Below, piece by piece: positions 1-8,680 of a stretch of DNA of 64,000 nucleotides. Source of the stretch: Facklamia sp. 7083-14-GEN3 (GTDB lineage Bacteria; Bacillota; Bacilli; Lactobacillales; Aerococcaceae); NCBI RefSeq assembly GCF_024742075.1, contig NZ_JANSGD010000002.1, forward strand, positions 238,675 to 302,674, read 5' to 3'. The position numbers and the translations under genes were made by a program. The notes under the pieces are model-generated. The model was not told the origin of the DNA and ran no database searches. It saw only the letters and a list, made by a program, of their open reading frames with translations. The stretch's first letter is position 1, and each line of letters begins with the position of its first letter.

Positions 1-1
1 A

Positions 2-478
2 GAAGATTTGGTCGTTCATCAAGAACATTGGCTATCTCTGGAAGAATTTAGTCATCTGATTACAATCTCACAAATGACTCCCGGACCAATTGCTATTAAT
101 GCTTCTACTTTTATTGGCACGCAAATTGGAGGTGTCAGTGGCGCAATAGTTGCTACAATCGGGTGTACCCTCCCTTCTATTGTTATTGTTACTTTCTTAG
201 CCTACCTCTATCACCGTTATCAAAAATTGAGTTTGATCCAAGATACTCTTTTTATCCTTAGACCCATAGTGATTGCTTTAATAGCTAGCTCAGGACTATC
301 AATTTTTGTTAACGCAATTTGGCAAAATGAGACGGTCGTTTGGATGGACCCTAATTGGTTAATGTTGATTATTTTTATAATAGCAATGCTATTGCTCAAT
401 AAGTTCAAAGCCAACCCTATTGTAATTATGATTTCAGCAGGAATTGTTAACTTAATTTACCATGCATTTTCTATATAA
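2..478 (+). CDS. Chromate transporter (ChrA/CHR) family protein, 5' end outside window
   Basis: Predicted integral membrane protein of the CHR family, which moves chromate or related anions. The family signature is visible near the start of the fragment as QMTPGPIAIN followed by TFIGTQIGG, and then several hydrophobic segments. The reading frame is open to the first base, so the TTG at position 8 is not the real start; in complete half-length CHR proteins tens of residues precede this motif. Firmicutes often carry two adjacent half-length CHR genes, so a partner may lie to the left. The gene ends in a strong hairpin terminator. The family is clear; the substrate is not knowable from sequence. 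Confidence 0.8.
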   Translation, partial: EDLVVHQEHWLSLEEFSHLITISQMTPGPIAINASTFIGTQIGGVSGAIVATIGCTLPSIVIVTFLAYLYHRYQKLSLIQDTLFILRPIVIALIASSGLSIFVNAIWQNETVVWMDPNWLMLIIFIIAMLLLNKFKANPIVIMISAGIVNLIYHAFSI

Positions 479-480
479 AA

Positions 481-511
481 AGATCATGACTATCTAGTCA
501 TGATCTTTTTT
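481..511. terminator. Bidirectional intrinsic terminator between convergent genes
   Basis: A perfect 12-bp inverted repeat (AGATCATGACTA with its complement, 2-nt loop) is followed by a T run on the plus strand and preceded by an A run. It can end both the CHR gene and the carboxypeptidase gene, whose stop codon (494-496) lies inside the hairpin. Confidence 0.9.
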
Positions 512-1387
512 ATTAAAGGATTCATTATTAAACAGCTCATCAATCGTTTTCTTTTGTTCTTCTAACCACTCTCGCGCTTCATTAACCGCTTGGTTTTTAG
601 CAGCTTGTCTTATTTTCTCGCTTTTTTCCCGTTTATCACGTTCTTCAATAAGCGCTAGGTATTCTTCAAGAGTAAGTCCATGTTCCATTATAAATTGTGC
701 ATTTAATTGCCCTACATAGCGAAAGTGCCATGGTTCAAAATTAAAAGTGGTTATTTCTGACTTATTTTGAGGATATCTTAAAATAAAACCATATTTGGCT
801 GCATTTTCTTCTAACCATTGGGCCGATCCTGATTCACTATAATTTTCAGTTAAGCCTCCACCTATACTCGTCCAATCTTGACCCAATATATCAATAGCAA
901 GACCCGTCATGTGCTCAGTAGCATTAGCAGGTGCTGTATATAAATTGGTTAAATGTATAGCTTCCGATTCACTATAACCAACAGCCATTAAAGCCTGTTT
1001 TCTAGAACTTTCTAATCCTGCTTGTTGATCTGTCGAGCGATAGCCTGAAATAATAGTAAATTGGTAGTCATTTTCTAAACCCGCTTGCAACATCTGATTA
1101 AGTTTTTCTTCGATACTAGCAGCATATGGGATTCCTTCAATAGAGGTGACTAAATCAACATCAACCTGATTGTTGTTGGGATTGCTAGGGTTCACTAAAA
1201 ATAGATAAGGATCAACTATATTTGCATCTTCAGGAAGCAAATCAATTAATTCATCTATACTAGCATTAGATTTTATCGCTTTGATTTGACTAATTGCTGG
1301 CAAATTATATTTAGTTAAAGCCAGTGCTTGGTCAAAAGGAAAAATAAGTAGAAGAGAGAATATTAAGAAAATTTTCTTAATGTTCAT
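494..1387 (-). CDS. Secreted VanY-type D-alanyl-D-alanine carboxypeptidase (M15B)
   Basis: Zinc peptidase predicted to remove the terminal D-Ala from peptidoglycan stem peptides outside the membrane. The chosen ATG (297 aa) has a GAGGTG ribosome site and begins a signal peptide (MNIKKIF, then a hydrophobic stretch to about residue 24); an open frame extends upstream but lacks these signals. The M15 motifs are present in order: SGYRS near residue 113, EHMTGLAID near 160 (zinc His and Asp) and EPWHFRYVG near 218 (third zinc ligand). The C-terminus is a charged helical tail. It lies just downstream of the polysaccharide operon, separated by a hairpin. DacY/VanY housekeeping function is likely; vancomycin resistance is not implied, as no vanHAX genes are seen. 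Confidence 0.88.
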   Translation of the reverse strand: MNIKKIFLIFSLLLIFPFDQALALTKYNLPAISQIKAIKSNASIDELIDLLPEDANIVDPYLFLVNPSNPNNNQVDVDLVTSIEGIPYAASIEEKLNQMLQAGLENDYQFTIISGYRSTDQQAGLESSRKQALMAVGYSESEAIHLTNLYTAPANATEHMTGLAIDILGQDWTSIGGGLTENYSESGSAQWLEENAAKYGFILRYPQNKSEITTFNFEPWHFRYVGQLNAQFIMEHGLTLEEYLALIEERDKREKSEKIRQAAKNQAVNEAREWLEEQKKTIDELFNNESFNKKDHD

Positions 1388-1462
1388 TTTAATCACCTCA
1401 TATTTTTTCAAATGATTAAAAATTCTGATGGATAGCTTTTTGATAATTAAACGATGTAAGGA

Positions 1463-1516
1463 AACTCTCAAACTTTCTATCCAAATAGATAAAATGTTTG
1501 AGAGTTGATTTTTTTT
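1463..1516. terminator. Strong hairpin between the dehydrogenase and carboxypeptidase genes
   Basis: An 11-bp stem (AACTCTCAAAC with its complement) encloses a second short inverted repeat. The T run lies on the plus-strand side, so it is a canonical terminator for plus-strand transcripts. On the minus strand, where both flanking genes lie, it is followed by a weak TTTCC tract and may only partly separate them. Confidence 0.65.
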
Positions 1517-2837
1517 ATAAGCGCCAAAAACTATATCCTGCTTTCTTAAAATAAGCAGCATCTACTACGCTTTTGACATCCATTAAAACTCTTTCTTCAG
1601 GTGATAATTTGGCATTAAACAATTTTTCAATGCTGGTATTATCAAGCTCTCGAAACTCTTTATGGGCTACTGCAAAAATTACAGCATCTGCATCCTGAAC
1701 TTGATTAAAGTCTGTTAAATCGACATCATATTCTGCTTTGGCATCACTTGATTCGGCCCACGGATCTACTACAACAGGCTCAATATCGAAAGTTCTTAAA
1801 TAATTAATAATATCGGCAACTTTTGAATTACGCGTATCTGGTGTATGTTCTTTAAAAGTTAGACCTAAAATAACGATTTTAGAGTCTGTTACCTTTTTAC
1901 CGGCCTTAACCATAAGCTTAATTAACTTATCACCAATAAACTCTCCCATTTGATCATTTATTTGGCGACCAGAAAGAATAATCTGACTATGATAGCCCAA
2001 GTTTTCTGCCTCGTAAACAAAATAGTATGGGTCAACACCAATGCAGTGTCCTCCAACCAGTCCTGGTGTGAAACCTAAAGCATTCCATTTAGTATTCATG
2101 GCATCAATAACATCTTGCGAATCAATTTCCATTCGATCAAAAACGAGAGCCAACTCATTCATAAATGCGATGTTAATATCTCTTTGACTATTTTCAACAA
2201 CTTTAGCAGCTTCAGCCACTTTAATACTTGGTGCACGATGAACCCCTGCTTCTATAACTAATTCATAAACTTTAGCCATTGTATCTAAAGCATCTTCAGT
2301 TGTAGCAGAAACGATCTTTTTAATGGTTGGTAACGTGTGGACTTTATCTCCTGGATTAATTCTTTCAGGAGAATAACCTACCCAAAAATCTACACCATGG
2401 ACTAAGCCAGAACTTTCTTCAAGCTCCGCGATACACATTTCCTCGGTAACCCCAGGATAGACTGTTGACTCATAAGCAACTAAAGTCCCTTTGGACATGT
2501 TTTTACCTACAGTTCTTGTGGCTGAAATAACTGGATCTAAATTAGGTGTCTTATCTTGATTAATCGGTGTTGGAACAGCAACAATAATAAAGTTCGCTTC
2601 TTTTAGCCTACTTTGGTCATAGGTGAAAGCTAATTTTGTATTCTTAACTGCTTCATCGCCTACTTCAAGCGTCGGATCTTTCCCTTCCAAATACTGTTCC
2701 ACCTTATGGACGTTATTATCATAACCGATTGTCTCAACATGCTTTGCGAATTCAATAGCAATGGGCATACCTACATACCCTAGACCTACTACTGCTAATT
2801 TTGTTTTACCTTCAAGTAAATTTTGATAAATGTTCAT
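1515..2837 (-). CDS. Nucleotide-sugar dehydrogenase (UDP-HexNAc/hexose 6-dehydrogenase, TviB/WbpO/CapL-like)
   Basis: NAD-dependent oxidation of a UDP-sugar (or UDP-N-acetylhexosamine) to the uronic acid, in the cytosol. The N-terminal Rossmann motif is VVGLGYVGMPIA (residues about 16-27). The catalytic-cysteine motif GGHCIGVDPYY lies near residue 262 and the C-terminal UDP-binding domain carries the usual GLTFKEHTPDTRNS. Length (440 aa) is normal. The GGHCIGVDPYYF form resembles the TviB/WbpO/CapL branch acting on UDP-HexNAc more than the UDP-glucose branch, but the substrate is inferred. Start supported by AGGAGACAATA-ATG. It is the last biosynthetic gene of the polysaccharide operon and implies a uronic acid in the polymer. 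Confidence 0.9.
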   Translation of the reverse strand: MNIYQNLLEGKTKLAVVGLGYVGMPIAIEFAKHVETIGYDNNVHKVEQYLEGKDPTLEVGDEAVKNTKLAFTYDQSRLKEANFIIVAVPTPINQDKTPNLDPVISATRTVGKNMSKGTLVAYESTVYPGVTEEMCIAELEESSGLVHGVDFWVGYSPERINPGDKVHTLPTIKKIVSATTEDALDTMAKVYELVIEAGVHRAPSIKVAEAAKVVENSQRDINIAFMNELALVFDRMEIDSQDVIDAMNTKWNALGFTPGLVGGHCIGVDPYYFVYEAENLGYHSQIILSGRQINDQMGEFIGDKLIKLMVKAGKKVTDSKIVILGLTFKEHTPDTRNSKVADIINYLRTFDIEPVVVDPWAESSDAKAEYDVDLTDFNQVQDADAVIFAVAHKEFRELDNTSIEKLFNAKLSPEERVLMDVKSVVDAAYFKKAGYSFWRL

Positions 2838-2889
2838 TATTGTCTCCTAACATTGATTAAGTTGTCTTATAATATAATTATCTACTAAA

Positions 2890-3651
2890 TTATAACCGTC
2901 TTTTGATTGCTTGAAAAACATAATGACTAAAGTAATACAAACACTTATACAGAGGTAACTTTTCTAAATGTCGATAAGTATACCATGTTCGCTTCAAAGC
3001 TGAGAGCTTATTGGAAGAAATAGAGCCTGAAACTTGGCGATAGTGATTAAGCACCTCATTTAGAGCATAGGCTTCGACTTTTCGTTCGCGCATTAACATT
3101 AGCCATGTTGCTGTATCCTGTCCCTTGCGCACCAAAGGCATTCTAAAGTCACCTATTTTTTTGCGATCAATCATTACCGTAGAGCAAGCAATCGCTGTGT
3201 TTTTCAAAAGTCCACTATACCCTAAGTGGTCCGGTAATTCTACCAATTCTTTAAGCGTTTCTCCTTTTTCATCAATTAAGGAAAAATTAGTGTAGGTAAA
3301 GGATCGTTCTTCTTTTTGCATAAAAGCTAATTGCTTCTCTAGCTTGCTAAACTCCCAGACATCATCGCTATCAATAAATGCGATATATCTTCCTTTTGCC
3401 ATTTCAAGTCCTTTGTTTCTTGCCACTGCAGCCCCAGAATTTATTGATAAATTAATTAATTGAATGCGACTGTCTTCTTGAGCAAATTGTTGAATAATGC
3501 TCACACTAGAATCATCTGAGCAATCATTTACTAACAACCATTCCCAATTCTGGTAGCTTTGCCCAATCACACTTTCCACAGTTTTTTTCAAAAATCTTTC
3601 CGCGTTATAAACAGGGGTTATTATCGAAACTAATTCTGTTTCTAAAGTCAT
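2890..3651 (-). CDS. Family 2 glycosyltransferase
   Basis: Predicted GT-A fold transferase that adds a sugar from a nucleotide donor to the lipid-linked repeat unit at the cytoplasmic membrane face. The N-terminal GT2 signature is VSIITPVYNAERFLKKTVES, followed by LLVNDCSDDS near residue 40 and the metal-binding FIDSDD near residue 94. Length 253 aa is typical of EpsH/WbbN-like enzymes. Start supported by AAGGAG. It is 13 bp downstream of the Wzz-like gene, in one operon. Donor and acceptor are unknown. Confidence 0.88.
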   Translation of the reverse strand: MTLETELVSIITPVYNAERFLKKTVESVIGQSYQNWEWLLVNDCSDDSSVSIIQQFAQEDSRIQLINLSINSGAAVARNKGLEMAKGRYIAFIDSDDVWEFSKLEKQLAFMQKEERSFTYTNFSLIDEKGETLKELVELPDHLGYSGLLKNTAIACSTVMIDRKKIGDFRMPLVRKGQDTATWLMLMRERKVEAYALNEVLNHYRQVSGSISSNKLSALKRTWYTYRHLEKLPLYKCLYYFSHYVFQAIKRRL

Positions 3652-3664
3652 CCCAAAATTCTCC

Positions 3665-4732
3665 TTAAATAATTTGAATAATTTTTACTCTTGCTGGATA
3701 AAGCTCTGCTAATTGGCGTTGGTTAATATACCACTTTTTATCAGTGATATTAGCATCCAAGATAATAACAATTTCATTAGGTGATAGGTCTGTGCTAAGA
3801 CTGGCTATGTTAGTGGCTTGCACTCCATATTTATTACCTTCAGAAGTTATCAATTCTTGAACATTAGCTTCCTGGTGCTTTTGCTGTCTAAGAATCACTC
3901 TCTGACTATTATTAGGAGTTTGAATTAATTTTTCTAAAATTGCTCGATCGTCCTGACGGTTATAGATAAAATGTAAGTCGTTAATCCCCCATGTATAATC
4001 AAAAGCATAGCCTATTTTATGTTTTCGATAATGTGCAATCATATTCCAAACAAACGATAAAATTGCGCCTAAAAAAAGTCCCAATACGCCATAGATAATA
4101 CTTCCTTTCGCTTCTTTGGTTTGAAACGGTGTCAAAGTTTCCTTACTAGGAACTTCTTCAGTTAAATCAATTGGAATCATCTCTCCAATTTCTGGTGAGC
4201 GAATGATTGAGACAGTATTTTTACCGAGAAACGGCAATTCTTGTTTTTCTAATAATTCAGCGTAAGCATTAGCTATCTTTAAGTTTTCTTCAGCATTTTT
4301 CCCGACTAAAAATCTTAAAGTAATAACATTTGAAGCTGCATCACGAATTCCTGCAAGCCCTCCTCGGAAGGTGTTTGTCTTATACATTTCAAGATCTTTT
4401 TCCGCTTGAAGCCATTTCTCAAACTCAGTATCAGTTTCTGCTTCTATCTGTTTTACAACAGCCGGCGTCGAAAAATAATCATCAAAGACAGCTGCTGTTG
4501 AAAAGAGACTGCCATCTTCCATTGTCACAATCACCTGAAATGAAGCGGGCTCTTGTTGATAGGCATGAGCTAGATAATTATAAGACTCGATTTTATCACT
4601 ATTTATTATCCGATTAACAACATACCTTCCCCCTACAACTAATAGCGAGGTAATAATTGACCCAAAAATAATTCTTCTAAAATTATTTTTTATAAAACGG
4701 TATAGCTCGTAAAAAACTGTAGCTAAACTCAT
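3665..4732 (-). CDS. Wzz/CapA-like polysaccharide chain-length protein with cytoplasmic tail
   Basis: Predicted inner-membrane protein that sets polymer length together with the polymerase. It has a first membrane helix at about residues 19-40, an extracytoplasmic domain rich in acidic helices, a second helix at about 210-233, and then a cytoplasmic tail of roughly 120 residues. Typical CapA/CpsC proteins have a short tail and pair with a separate tyrosine kinase. Here no kinase gene follows, and the tail has alternating hydrophobic strands (for example EIVIILDAN) but no Walker A motif. The start overlaps the polymerase stop by 4 bp (ATGA), so translation is probably coupled. Family assignment rests on topology and context. 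Confidence 0.72.
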   Translation of the reverse strand: MSLATVFYELYRFIKNNFRRIIFGSIITSLLVVGGRYVVNRIINSDKIESYNYLAHAYQQEPASFQVIVTMEDGSLFSTAAVFDDYFSTPAVVKQIEAETDTEFEKWLQAEKDLEMYKTNTFRGGLAGIRDAASNVITLRFLVGKNAEENLKIANAYAELLEKQELPFLGKNTVSIIRSPEIGEMIPIDLTEEVPSKETLTPFQTKEAKGSIIYGVLGLFLGAILSFVWNMIAHYRKHKIGYAFDYTWGINDLHFIYNRQDDRAILEKLIQTPNNSQRVILRQQKHQEANVQELITSEGNKYGVQATNIASLSTDLSPNEIVIILDANITDKKWYINQRQLAELYPARVKIIQII

Positions 4733-6030
4733 ATTCCTATTCTCCTTTTATTTTTGAAATCTAGTATTTGCTCATTTTTATCGATTATTTTAACCCAACT
4801 TATTATTAACGCAAAAAATACCCAATGCCATTCAATCAACATATTATTTGCGCTAGTTATACTTGCTAAGATAAAAATAATTAAAAAACTATAGAATGTA
4901 AAGGAAACATTGCTTTGTATATTTGCGGCTTGTCTCTTCACTCTAGCAATATACTCTAATCGTCTTAGCATTCCAATATATGCCCATAGATAGAGTAGAA
5001 GTGAAAGAATGCCGTTAGAAACTAAAATTTCAAGCCACCAATTATGCATATTGGTTATTTCGTTGGTTGGCCAGAAAGGCCTTATTGTAGCCCAATACTC
5101 GATATTACCCGACCCTACTCCCAACCCTAAGGTTTGGGTCAAATATAGCAATCCATTTCGCCAGATATTCATTCGCTTAGTATCACCTGATAAGCCTGCT
5201 TGTGGACCACCTAGAAAAATCACTTCAAAGACTTTTTCACGTATGGGTGGAATTAACATCATAGAAATAAAAAAAGCAATCATTATATAAAGTCTTTTCC
5301 CTTGGAAAAGATCTAGCTTGAAATTACGGATTAGATTCAAGCTGATAAAAAGAATTAAACATATTAAGGACATTCTTGATCCACTTTGAAAAATCAAAAA
5401 TGTGGTTAAAACAAACATCACTAATAAGAAGATCCTTTGCCAATATCTTCGACTGTAATAGTATAAAACCATACAAAGGGTAATATAAGCTAAGAGTAAA
5501 GTAGCGTAGTCATTTTGATTGGCAAAAAAGGTGATTGGAATTCGAGTCCATGGTTGAGAATCGAAAGTTCCGTATTTATCTAATTTGGCCATATCAGCAA
5601 ATAAATAGAAATTAGCAATAATTTCGATATAGCCCCAAAATACTAAGGCTGTCATCATCCCCCACATAGCTTGAGCCAGACGAAACCATTGTCTTTTTGT
5701 ATCCACCCAAAAATAGACAGCTACAATTGATGCCATACCGACCGTCATTAAAAAGGAGACTTGAAGCCAATCTTTGAAACTCTCTGCCCAAAGACCTGTT
5801 GTTAATGCGATTAACCACCAAGCTAAAAAGCATAAAAGCATACGTGTAGCCATAGAGGGAATAACCAATATTAGTTTTCGATCTTTATGTAAAATTTGCC
5901 AAGCAAGAATCAAAACAGAAAAAAGAGAAAGAATTCGATAAAGCGTAATTTGAGCAACTGGTGTTTCAACAGCTAGAATTTGTGAACCTAAAAAAACACT
6001 CATGACTAAAAGTAAACAATATATAAACAT
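4729..6030 (-). CDS. O-antigen ligase/polymerase-like membrane protein (Wzy)
   Basis: Polytopic membrane protein of 433 aa with about ten hydrophobic segments and a large loop, consistent with the O-antigen ligase/polymerase (Wzy_C) family. Recognisable features are FQSGSRMSLI near residue 215 and the LGVGSGN and NMHNWWLEILVSNG elements near residues 300-335, typical of Wzy_C proteins. It probably polymerises lipid-linked repeat units on the outer membrane face. It lies between flippase and chain-length genes. Start supported by AAAGGAG seven bases upstream. Whether it is polymerase or ligase cannot be told from sequence; position with Wzx and Wzz favours polymerase. Confidence 0.85.
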   Translation of the reverse strand: MFIYCLLLVMSVFLGSQILAVETPVAQITLYRILSLFSVLILAWQILHKDRKLILVIPSMATRMLLCFLAWWLIALTTGLWAESFKDWLQVSFLMTVGMASIVAVYFWVDTKRQWFRLAQAMWGMMTALVFWGYIEIIANFYLFADMAKLDKYGTFDSQPWTRIPITFFANQNDYATLLLAYITLCMVLYYYSRRYWQRIFLLVMFVLTTFLIFQSGSRMSLICLILFISLNLIRNFKLDLFQGKRLYIMIAFFISMMLIPPIREKVFEVIFLGGPQAGLSGDTKRMNIWRNGLLYLTQTLGLGVGSGNIEYWATIRPFWPTNEITNMHNWWLEILVSNGILSLLLYLWAYIGMLRRLEYIARVKRQAANIQSNVSFTFYSFLIIFILASITSANNMLIEWHWVFFALIISWVKIIDKNEQILDFKNKRRIGI

Positions 6031-6065
6031 GGGACACTCCTTTCTTTCTCTTTCTGTTCAACCAA

Positions 6066-7478
6066 TTAATTAAAATCCCACTTCTCAGGTTGTCGCCAGA
6101 TTTGATAGCCATCTCGAATGGTAGAAAACTGAATAATAAGACAAATCAAGGCTAAACCAAAGGTTATAGACAAGCGATAAGCGTAATCTTTAGTATTAAT
6201 AAAAGCAGCGATAAACATAATACAAATGGACAAGAGATGTTTGCTTTGATTGAAATAAAACCCTGTCCGACTAGAAAAGTAAGTTCTAGCTAGATAAAAC
6301 ATGATGTATGCTCCAGATGATGCGGTAGCTGCTCCAAGAGCCCCCCATTTTGGAGTAAGCCAAAGGTTAATAAAAAAACTAGGAATCAAAGCTAATAAAG
6401 AAACCAATGTATTAAAATAGGTCTTGCGTGAAAACACAATTCCCAGTGTCGTTGTTTCAGAAAGTGTATACATTATATGAGGAAAACAGAGCAAACCAAG
6501 AATATACTGAACAGAACCATAGTCTTCCCCTAAAATCATCATTATCACAGGACGAAAAACAAGGATTCCAAAAAAGATACCCGTTAAAATAAAAAGAACC
6601 GCATCTGATATAAACTTATAATGCTTCATTGACTTGCCTTCATCATGCCATCGATAAGCAGTAGGAACCCAAAAAGTTGCGAAGGCTGTTTTTAGAATAC
6701 CAATCATATTAACAATTGCGATACCCGCGGCATAAAACCCTAATTCTTTTTTTGTAGAAAAAGATCGGAGCATTAGACTATCAATTGTATTAAGCACTGA
6801 GTTGAGAGACATTGCCACCATGAGTGGAAAACCAAAAGCCAGCAGCTTTTTTATAAGGTCATAATCGAAAACAAAATCTTTCCATGCTAATAACTCTCTA
6901 TAACGTAAAAAAAGAAGACTATCCCCTAAAAGTTGGCCAAAGATCATCCCGAAAACCACTACGCGAAAATCACGAATTCCCAAAGCAATCATGGCCAAAG
7001 AAACTGCAAAAATTAAGCTCTTTAGTAAAATAGTAAAACCAGAATATTCTTTAGCCTTTTCTTGCATTCGAATAGAAATGAGTACAAATCGTTCAACTAT
7101 CATTGATATAAGAAGAATAGCACTCCAAATCACTATGTAACCTGCATTTGCATCGCTAAATAACCAGTTCGCAATGGTCTGATTAAAAATAAGCATTACA
7201 AAAGACAAGACAATCCCCATACCGATTGGAATAATTATTGCTTGTTGAAAAAGGTGCTTTTTAGATACAGCTTGATGAAATTCGCGAGAAAAAGCTTGAT
7301 CGAGGCCAATGTATAGGAAATTGGGAATATTTAAGATTAAGTTACGATACAATCCTGAAACACCATATTGATCAGCTACTAATATCTGAGTCAAAATGCG
7401 GATTTGAATCAATGATATTAACGCCCCAATAATGGGGCCTAAGGAAAAGCCCATTAATCTTTTTAAAAAATATTTCAT
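6066..7478 (-). CDS. Polysaccharide flippase (Wzx/MATE-like)
   Basis: A 470-residue protein with 12 or more predicted membrane helices. Its start, RLMGFSLGPIIGALISLIQI, and the phrase GFPLMVAMSLNSVLNTIDSL near residue 215 are typical of the polysaccharide-biosynthesis/MATE flippase family. It is expected to move undecaprenyl-linked repeat units across the membrane. The ATG follows GAGGTAATAT and sits 3 bp after the upstream glycosyltransferase stop. It is one of only two transport-type functions in the operon, the other being the polymerase. Confidence 0.9.
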   Translation of the reverse strand: MKYFLKRLMGFSLGPIIGALISLIQIRILTQILVADQYGVSGLYRNLILNIPNFLYIGLDQAFSREFHQAVSKKHLFQQAIIIPIGMGIVLSFVMLIFNQTIANWLFSDANAGYIVIWSAILLISMIVERFVLISIRMQEKAKEYSGFTILLKSLIFAVSLAMIALGIRDFRVVVFGMIFGQLLGDSLLFLRYRELLAWKDFVFDYDLIKKLLAFGFPLMVAMSLNSVLNTIDSLMLRSFSTKKELGFYAAGIAIVNMIGILKTAFATFWVPTAYRWHDEGKSMKHYKFISDAVLFILTGIFFGILVFRPVIMMILGEDYGSVQYILGLLCFPHIMYTLSETTTLGIVFSRKTYFNTLVSLLALIPSFFINLWLTPKWGALGAATASSGAYIMFYLARTYFSSRTGFYFNQSKHLLSICIMFIAAFINTKDYAYRLSITFGLALICLIIQFSTIRDGYQIWRQPEKWDFN

Positions 7479-7481
7479 ATA

Positions 7482-8657
7482 TTACCTCGAATCTATTTGA
7501 AAATGACTCACTTGATCATCTAAAACTTGACGATACAGCTTGGCTGCTTCTTCATTAGTGAAAGATTTATTTTTTATTCTTCTAAAACGGTCTTCATCAC
7601 TAGGAATTTTATTTAAGCTCTGATTATAAACATCAATCATGGTTTGATACCAGTCTTTTGGTTCACACTCCAAAGACAGAAATTGGATTAACCCCAAACC
7701 CAAGTCCACCTCTTTACTTATTTGATCACTGGCAATCACGGGAATACCTATCGCTTGCGCTTCAATAGCCACCGTTCCAAAACCTTCCGAAAAAGAGGGC
7801 ATAATTAATAGATCGATACCGGCTAATAAATTAGCAACTGGACTAATCCGGCCAGCAAAGAAAACTTGGTCTTTGATTTCTTTTTTCTTTACTTCTTCTT
7901 CTAAGAAAGCGCGATCTTCACCCTCTCCAGCAATCACTAATTGCAAAGGATGGTCTTGTTTTTTACTGTATGCTATGATCTCCAAGGTCAAAAGGTGATT
8001 TTTAACTGCTGTTAAACGTCCCACTTGTCCAATTACCAAGCTTTGATCGCTTTTCTCAATAAATTTACTTTGCCAGTATTTATGTGCTGCTAGCCTTTCT
8101 TCAGTAGCTAATAGGAAATCATCAGGTTCAATACTATTAGGAATTACGATTGAAGATTCGCCAACCTTCAAGCCAAACAATTCCTGAATAGAAAGGCTTG
8201 AGCATCCAATAGGCAAGCGAGACAATCTCCTATTAACTTGCGTATCAAAAACTTGCAACAATTTATTTTTAAAAGATGGATTTTTGTCATAACGGTAATG
8301 GCCATGAATATAGAAATCAAATTTCTTACCTTTTTGTAATTGATGCGCTAAATAATAATAAACGATTGATCGGTAACCTGCAATATGACTATAAACTACT
8401 TGATATTCATTATCTTGAAAAGCTTTAGCAAAGCTTTTCTTAAAGGATTGCCAAGAAGTTTTTTTGGGATTCTTCAGAAAATAAACCTGACCCCCTGTTG
8501 CTTCAATTGTCTGTTTAAAGTGATCAGGAACTTGACTATAGGTAACTACATCAAAAACTATCTTTTGATTGCTAGCTCCTTTGGCCAAGTTATTAATAAA
8601 TGTAGAAATGCCTCCTCCAAAAGAAGACATTATATGTAAGATTCTAATTTCTTGCAA
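7482..8657 (-). CDS. Family 4 glycosyltransferase (EpsF-like)
   Basis: GT-B fold retaining glycosyltransferase of 391 aa. The N-terminal domain begins ILHIMSSFGGGISTFINNLA, as in EpsF and related enzymes. The C-terminal nucleotide-sugar domain has IGQVGRLTAVKNH near residue 210, LVIAGEGEDR near 240 and the donor-binding FSEGFGTVAIEAQAIGIPVIAS near 290-312. The start codon is TTG, with an ideal AAGGAGGAAGCTT upstream. It is the only GT4 within the operon and probably builds the repeat unit with the GT2. Donor sugar unknown. Confidence 0.9.
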   Translation of the reverse strand: MQEIRILHIMSSFGGGISTFINNLAKGASNQKIVFDVVTYSQVPDHFKQTIEATGGQVYFLKNPKKTSWQSFKKSFAKAFQDNEYQVVYSHIAGYRSIVYYYLAHQLQKGKKFDFYIHGHYRYDKNPSFKNKLLQVFDTQVNRRLSRLPIGCSSLSIQELFGLKVGESSIVIPNSIEPDDFLLATEERLAAHKYWQSKFIEKSDQSLVIGQVGRLTAVKNHLLTLEIIAYSKKQDHPLQLVIAGEGEDRAFLEEEVKKKEIKDQVFFAGRISPVANLLAGIDLLIMPSFSEGFGTVAIEAQAIGIPVIASDQISKEVDLGLGLIQFLSLECEPKDWYQTMIDVYNQSLNKIPSDEDRFRRIKNKSFTNEEAAKLYRQVLDDQVSHFQIDSR

Positions 8658-8680
8658 AAGCTTCCTCCTTATTTGATCTC

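Noticed and set aside
494..1387. Vancomycin-resistance gene
   Set aside because: The VanY motif alone does not imply resistance; no vanH, vanA/B or vanX-like gene is adjacent.
1463..1516. A novel structured RNA between dehydrogenase and VanY genes
   Set aside because: The hairpin is simple and terminator-like; no wider conserved structure was visible.
494..1561. A longer start for the VanY-type gene at 1561
   Set aside because: The added N-terminus has no signal peptide, overlaps the preceding gene and lacks a ribosome site, whereas the ATG at 1387 has both.
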